NCBI RefSeq assembly: GCF_049243985.1
Contig: NC_135381.1
Span: 19,207,345 to 19,271,344, forward strand
Source: Paroedura picta
Lineage: Eukaryota > Chordata > Lepidosauria > Squamata > Gekkonidae
Direction: 5' to 3'
Length of the DNA stretch: 64,000 nucleotides
In this document: one piece after another, positions 58,344 to 64,000 of the stretch
Position numbering within the stretch: the stretch's first letter is position 1
How the letters are laid out: every line of letters starts with the position of its first letter
The notes under the pieces: model-generated
The model's database searches: none
What the model was told of the DNA's origin: nothing
The model's input: only the letters and a program-made list of their open reading frames with translations
Program-made: the position numbers and the translations under genes

Positions 58344-61300
58344 GAGACAGAAAAAGGGAGAAAACAGCCTTCAGGGAGGGCAATACATAAATATAATGAA
58401 GACATACATCCATACATAAAATGTCCCTTATAGAGTCCAGACAACGTCCCCCCCACAACGTGAGCCCAAAAGAGCAACAGTGTTCCTGACACCTGATAAA
58501 CAGGAGAAGAGAAAGAGAGTCTCATTCCTCTCCTTTTCACATAATACACATAAGGTTTGTGTTTATTTAGAGAAGTTTTCAGAGCCAATCTCAGTTCTTC
58601 AAGATATTCAGAAATAATAATAATATTAAGCCCATAGTCTTGCCTGTTACTGAAACAATAACCTCACTTTCATACAAATGCAGAACAAATGGTCAACAGG
58701 TCTCTCATGAACAATAGATCATTTCATTGGGTGCTGCAGAGCAGCTCACACATGGAAGACTGGGGAAAATATCCCCCCAAAAAATTCTGTTCTGGGTTTT
58801 ATTTATTTTTTAAAGGAATTTTCATGGGAAGAAATTTTCCTCTGTGCTGCTTAGCTTCGTTTCTGGAAATCTTCCTAATCTGTATTCTGTTTCTAAGACA
58901 GCACAAAGCTGGGTAACCTTCTGCGTGAAAGGGGGGACTAGCTTAGATCAATTTTCATGACACAGAAGAAGCCCTCCTTACCAAAAAGGCTGGTGACCTT
59001 GGACTATGGTTTGGCAAGGACTTCTTGGTGCATCAGGCATCCTTGTCCCAGGATGTGAGAAGGGGCCCTTCTTCACCCCCTTTGCCAAATCCAGCTGTTC
59101 TAGATATTAATAGACCATCCTTCATAAATCTGAATCTCTCTACTCAACCCAAAAAACAGTAATTCCAGTGGGGCGGCTATATTATTGTGACACAGAAATT
59201 CTAGTGGCACCTAAAAGACTAAGAAATTTTTAATCCTGTATTCACAGATACTCCCCTCAGATGCGATTATAAGTGGATCCTCCTATTATGTGGAGAACTG
59301 GAGGAGAAAATAGCAGGGCCAAGGGTCCTTTGGGGGAAGAAGCCATGTGGCCTGTCCTGTCCACTAGATAACTAATTCCAGGCCACCCACCCATGCACAT
59401 CCTCCCACACATACTGTCCCAGGGGTAGTCAACCTGTCGTCCTCCAGATGTCCATGGACCACAGTTCCCATGAGCCCCTGCCAAAATTTGCTGGCAGGAG
59501 CTCATGGGAATTGTAGTCCATGGACATCTGGAGGACCACAGGTTGACTACCCCTACACCAAGAAAATGTAAAGAGTTTGCCCCTGACTGGGGCGGTGGAT
59601 GGTTGACACATGAAGGGCCTCTCCCTCTGTTTCGTTACAGGCAGAACTGTGACTCTCATGCCCGGAGTATAAAAGTCAGTCCTTGGCTACCAAGGCAAGA
59701 CCCCCCAACCCCCCAAGCCACACCCACCTGCAACTCTTCGTCGGTCAGTTTCTCCCCTATCTCATTGGCAATCTGCTTGAGGTTCTTGAAGGAGATTTTG
59801 CCACTCTGGCTGTCCTCAAATAGCTTGAAGGCTTTCAACATCTCTTCTTTGGGATCTGTTTGTGACTTAACACCAAAATGCAGGGCAAAAGGTCACATCC
59901 AGACCTCTACATTCTATGGCCATCCCTGTTCTTCTCAATTTCAAAGGCCAAGCACAAGCATTCCTTGTGCTCGGCTGTTGCTAATGTTTTCTTTACACTG
60001 AAAGGTTCTGCTCACACATTCAGAGGGTGGGAGGCAGAATCACCTTTGGCGCTCTTTTTGCCTGGCTTGACCTGCCAGCTAGAATTTGGCTTCAAAAGGG
60101 GGACATGCTGCTCGTCCTCTGGGCTCCCCACAGGGCTCCACGTTTTTCAACATCATGTTGAAAAGTACATGTTGAAAATTACTGGGTGGGTGGACTCATC
60201 TGGAGATTTGGCCTGGAATGTCACCAAAACGTAGTTGATGCTCAGCTCTGTCTCCCACTTTGGGTGAATCTCAGGAAAGCTGTGGACACCCTGAATCAGT
60301 GCCGGGAGGCAGTCTTGGGATGGATGCAGGCTAATAAGGTGAAGCTTAATCCCAGCAAGGCTGGAGTGCTATTGTTAAGAGGAAGGACTGGCCCAGAATT
60401 TAAGGTGTTCCCCTCTTCTGGATGAGGCTGCGTTCCCCTTGAAGAAACAGGGGCAAGGGGGTGCTTCTGGAGCCAGGCCTGATTTCAACTGGTCAGCCAG
60501 CTGCAATCTTTCCTGGGCAGAAAATATCTGGCCCTTCTGGTGCATGCCCCAGTAGCTCATAGATTACAACACATGTGCTATGTGGGGCTGACATTGAATA
60601 AAGCTTGGAAGTTTCAACTAGTGCTGAATGCTACAATGAGACTATAGACTGGTCACATCAACTGTGTCGCTCTAGTCTTCTATCTAAATAGGTTCCCAAT
60701 TTGTTCCTAGTCCCAATTCATGATGATGCTGTTCATCTATATAGCCAGCATACTTGAGGTACCACCTGCCATCAAAACCTATCTGACCACTAAGGTCACC
60801 TCCCACGGCCCTGCTTCCAATGCCTGGCCTTCTGATATTAAGATTCCCTCTCCCACCCCTGATTCTGCATCCACCTAACAAAATGGTCAATCATAAAACC
60901 ACCTGCCACAATATGTCTTAAAGGAGAATATTTCCATTTAGTATAAATGCTGTTGATTTGCAGACATACCATTTTATCAGTCATCACCGAATAAAAAGCA
61001 TCGAAGCCGATTTTCCCTGATCCTTCTTTATCCACTTCAAGCACAATTCTCTTGAGCTCTTCCTTCGTGGGTTCAAACCCTAGTGCTCGTATGGACACCT
61101 TCAGACATCACAAGGCAAATATCAACAAACAAAGACAAGGCACTGATAGAGAGCAAAAGGGAACACAACACATATTTCAAGAAGGGGGCAGGAGGACACA
61201 CAGGCTTTTGTTCAAGGCACTCTGTGTTTTGTGTAACAGAATTTAGTTAATATAGTTCCATATTTGATTTGCTCTCCCTTTTTCTTGAGCTGCCAATTAC

Positions 61301-62387
61301 TATCACTCCAGATACAGTTAAACCACCAGACAGTACTGGGGAAGTACCCCCGTTTAACTGCTGATAATACTTTAGTGACTGTTAGACCACTTTGTTTACA
61401 AAGACACAGAGATACGGATGAAGGGGGTATGGTCAGGCAGTTCATGATGGATTTCAATAAAAACTTTCCTCAAAAATTCTCATTTTCAGGCAGTCATGCC
61501 AAAGAAAAATAGAACTCACATTTTAAATTTTCTGCATTCATGCTTGTATATTGTTTGTTTAGGTGAACTTGCATAACCGTAGCGAAGAAGCCTTTCCATA
61601 CCTGCAGTATTAATGATTTTTGGCCATAAAACTCATGGTGAGATGTATTTTAATCATGAGTTACCTAGCAATATCTTGTACTTCATGGCCTTTGACTGGC
61701 CCTTTATATAATTTTTTTTATAACCTCGTGTATAAACATCTGCTTAGTAAGAACTATTACACAGCCCTTATGAAATGGGCTCTGGTTCACAAATGTTTAT
61801 GCTGGAATAAAATCTTATTAAATCTTGCAACAAGATTCCTATTCAGTTTTACTGTAACAGACTAAAGTAGCGATCCCCAACCTGTGGTCCTTCGACTAAC
61901 TGGAGGTGGGCTCCAAAGGACGCCTTCTCCCCCCTCCCCGGCCCTTTACTTCATCCCCCCCGGCCCTTTACAACACACTTCATTGTTGTGGCGTGTCTGT
62001 ATCTTATTTTGAAGGGATGTTTAAACATTACCATAGCGATCAGAGAGCGCTAGGGCAGTGGTTGAGAGTAGAGGAGTAAACTACCCCCCCACCGGGCGTC
62101 AGTAAAAGGCATTGAGTGGTCCCCGGTGATGAAAAGGTTGGGGACCACTGGACTAAAGTGACTATTAAACAAGAAGTCCCATTTTGGTCTTTCATCATAT
62201 GGGAAACAAACAAAACCAAGGAACTTGCCTTCAGGTCTTTCACATCTATGGTGCCTGTGCCGTCAGCATCCAGCAGGTCAAAAGCCTCTCGCATTTGCTG
62301 CTTTTGGTCTGCAGTGAGTTCAAGTTTGGGACCAGACCTTCGTTTCTGAGCCATTCCCCCTACTAAGGATTTCCTGGCCTTAGAAGC
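58141..62387 (-). CDS. Centrin (CETN1/2/4-like), four EF-hand calcium-binding protein
   Basis: Centrins sit in centrioles and basal bodies, and CETN2 also aids nucleotide-excision repair. Coding exons seen are 62387-62229, 61098-60970, 59865-59728 and 58227-58141. Together they give 170 residues, to which an upstream exon ending in ATG must add Met. That exon was not identified. Borders fall exactly where CETN2 has them ([33 protein letters not shown]). Hands 1 ([12 protein letters not shown]) and 4 ([12 protein letters not shown]) are canonical. Hand 2 ends in Ala ([12 protein letters not shown]), and hand 3 starts with Glu ([12 protein letters not shown]), so both should bind calcium poorly. 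The C-terminus is LKRVDN rather than the usual KKTSLY. The first visible donor is AAG|GCAAGT, a GC-AG intron. It is a divergent member, so whether it is CETN1, 2 or 4 is left open. Confidence 0.92.
58292..58340. repeat. (GT)n microsatellite
   Basis: About 24 uninterrupted GT units in the last intron of the centrin gene, about 65 bases from the final exon. It is likely polymorphic. Confidence 0.95.
59085..59350 (+). repeat. Dispersed repeat, copy 2, in a centrin intron
   Basis: Partner of 54560-54860 in the same orientation; the two flank most of the ES1-like gene. It also shares GTGGATCCTC and GAGAAAATAGCAGGG. Confidence 0.7.
59420..59555. mobile_element. Foldback hAT-type MITE, copy 8, in a centrin intron
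   Basis: CAGGGGTAGTCAACCTG ... CAGGTTGACTACCCCT. Both arms carry the same AACCTG/CAGGTT variant, so the change is mirrored between arms. No target duplication is obvious. Confidence 0.85.
60030..60850 (+). repeat. L2-type LINE reverse-transcriptase fragment in a centrin intron
   Basis: Broken reading frames include [40 protein letters not shown] and VLLLRG. This is the L2-clade reverse-transcriptase core just after the active site. Upstream a degenerate PQGS-like region ([11 protein letters not shown]) is readable. Several stops and frame changes make it an old, dead copy. Confidence 0.8.
61867..62153 (+). mobile_element. hAT-type non-autonomous element in a centrin intron
   Basis: The left end TAGCGATCCCCAACCTG and right end AGGTTGGGGACCACTG are inverted repeats of the Charlie-like hAT type. 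The 8-bp flank GACTAAAG is present on both sides. The element ends about 75 bases from the exon with the GC donor. Confidence 0.88.
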
Positions 62388-64000
62388 CTGGAAGAGAGTC
62401 AACACCAAAGCAAAAGACACCACTTAAATTATTCCTTCCAATTGTGAGAGGCAACCTGCCCCCAAAACAACACGGCTGTTCATCCCAAACCTTGGGCCCA
62501 ATGTAGTAGAATGAGGTGATGTCTGCTCCCAGAAGACAAGACAAGACCAGAGGCTGGAGAAATAAACGAAAGAACTCTGAGGGAGCGATTGGCTTAATGC
62601 TTGGGTATTTGGCATGCGGAAGGTCCTAGGTTGAACCTCCAGCACTTCCATTTAAAAGATCTTGATAGTAGGTGATAATAGTTGCTCGTCTGATCTGATC
62701 CAGTTTCATGCGTGTTCATGCATGATGGTGTGGGAGGATTTTTCTGTCTAGGAAGGAAGATGTTCCCTGACAACTTCCCTGGGTGCAGTTGACTCACCTT
62801 TATTATTTATTTATTTATGTTTATACACTTGTATTTTGCCCTTCCCTAGCAGCTAAGGGCAGATCATATCAAATTTGAAAAAATTAAAATTCAAATAAAT
62901 TAAACATATAACATCAATTACACCAGCTTGGTGTAGTGGTTAGGAACGCAGACTTCTAATCTGGCAAGCCAGGCTTGATTCTGCACTCCTCCACCTGCAG
63001 ACGTTGGGCTCGCCATGGCACTGATAAAACTGTTCTGACCAAGCAGTGATGTCAGGGCTCTCTCAGCCTCACCTAACCTCACAGGGTGTCTGTTGTGGGG
63101 AGAGAATAGGGAAGGCAGATGTAAGATGCTTTGACTCCTTCTGGTAGAGAAAAGTGGAATATAAGAACCAGCTCTTCTTCTTCTTCTATACAAGATTTCA
63201 CTTGTTAATTATTAGTTACATTACCGAAAATGGGACAATAAACTGAGGTTTAACATTCACAACACTGAATATTAGAAAGTGTTCAACTATTTTCTAACAG
63301 ACTGCAAAAGCTTTTCCAGTTGCAAAGTAACTAATAACCCATGAAACAAGTACAAAACTTTTATCTTTTGACATCTTCAGGGAAAGGCTATGTTCCAATT
63401 CTCTAATTAGACAAGGTCCAGCACAGCATTGTGGGAGAGGAACAGCATTTTTTTTTCCAACAGTGGTGGCCTCATCCTAAGTGACAATCACTAGACAGGC
63501 ATTTTTACACCCAATGAAGTGCACTGGGTACATTTAACAATGTCTGCTATACGCTGCCCACATATTTTATTTAAAAACTGGCTTGCATTTTATTAAATTT
63601 TATGTTTATTAATAACTTTTAAGGTAGGGTTCTGTACATCACGGCTGGGGTTCCTTTTGCCAAAACAGCTGATGACGTCCTTTATTTAACAGTTTGCTAA
63701 CCTTGATCAAGATGACAAATCACTGAATGTATTTCAGTGCAATGAACTTGAATGGGGAAACAAGTAGATTAATGTCACCATTCCACCCCACCTGCACACA
63801 CTCCATATTGTAAGGGAAGGTGCCACTTTGTGAAAACAAGCACAGGGGACAATTCAGGGGTGCTCATAGCTCCTTGCAGTCAGCTTCACAAGGGAAAAGT
63901 GTGCTCTGCTGGACTTCTACCCCTTACTCTGTCAAGGGCCTGGAATTCTTCTCCTGGGATTACAATGATCCCAAATTACAGGCTACAGTCCCACTGAGTG
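62388..64000. other. Upstream flank or first intron of centrin
   Basis: The missing ATG exon of centrin should lie here or beyond the window, but no donor directly after an ATG is convincing. The best weak candidate is ATG|GTGACA, minus strand, near 63773. Repeats present are a SINE fragment at 62578-62720, a reverse LINE tail at 62795-62890 and a tRNA SINE at 62925-63190. No CpG island is visible. Confidence 0.5.
62925..63190 (+). repeat. tRNA-derived SINE
   Basis: Same family as 5951: GGTGTAGTGGTTAGGAACGC head, CTTGATTCTGCACTCC, CTCTCAGCCTCACC, CTCACAGGGTGTCTGTTG and a TTCTTCTTCTTC tail. Confidence 0.88.

Noticed and set aside
61867-62153. Possible host regulatory hairpin
   Set aside because: Inverted ends and an 8-bp duplication show it is a hAT element.

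Overview
The window looks like lizard (squamate) nuclear DNA. It carries spliced vertebrate genes with GT-AG introns, mixed with CR1, L2 and BovB LINE fragments, a Sauria-type tRNA SINE, a second tRNA-derived SINE family, and many small hAT-like inverted-repeat elements. This mix is typical of squamates. I cannot name the species.

Layout, left to right. The last exon of GLOD5 (+) lies at 6.5 kb, and the rest of that gene was not found. An ACOD1/IRG1-like cis-aconitate decarboxylase gene (-) has coding exons from 15.43 down to 11.36 kb and a possible promoter and 5' exon near 19.3 kb. A large 10-exon gene (+, 23.6-33.0 kb), called gene A here, encodes three consecutive six-helix repeats of acetate-transporter (AceTr, Gpr1/Fun34/YaaH) type followed by a YrdC/Sua5 domain. 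A fossil Ty3 LTR element lies at 37.9-39.6 kb. A second, divergent AceTr x3 - YrdC gene (-, 50.6-43.6 kb), called gene B, faces gene A tail to tail. A complete four-exon ES1/GATD3-like gene (+, 53.5-57.1 kb) follows. A centrin gene (-, 62.4-58.1 kb) lacks only its expected tiny first exon.

The genes form two head-to-head pairs: ACOD1-like with A, and B with ES1-like. A and B converge in the middle. ACOD1 makes itaconate, the AceTr fold moves small carboxylates, YrdC binds ATP, threonine and bicarbonate, and GLOD5 and ES1 belong to glyoxalase-type and DJ-1-type folds. A local small-carboxylate or carbonyl metabolism cluster is therefore a reasonable hypothesis, but it rests on neighbourhood only. 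The A/B fusion pair is the most novel content: I do not recognise it as a described vertebrate gene family. A keeps the YrdC substrate-binding signature, whereas B has lost part of it.

All gene calls come from reading translated exons, splice sites and phases by eye. No similarity search was possible.
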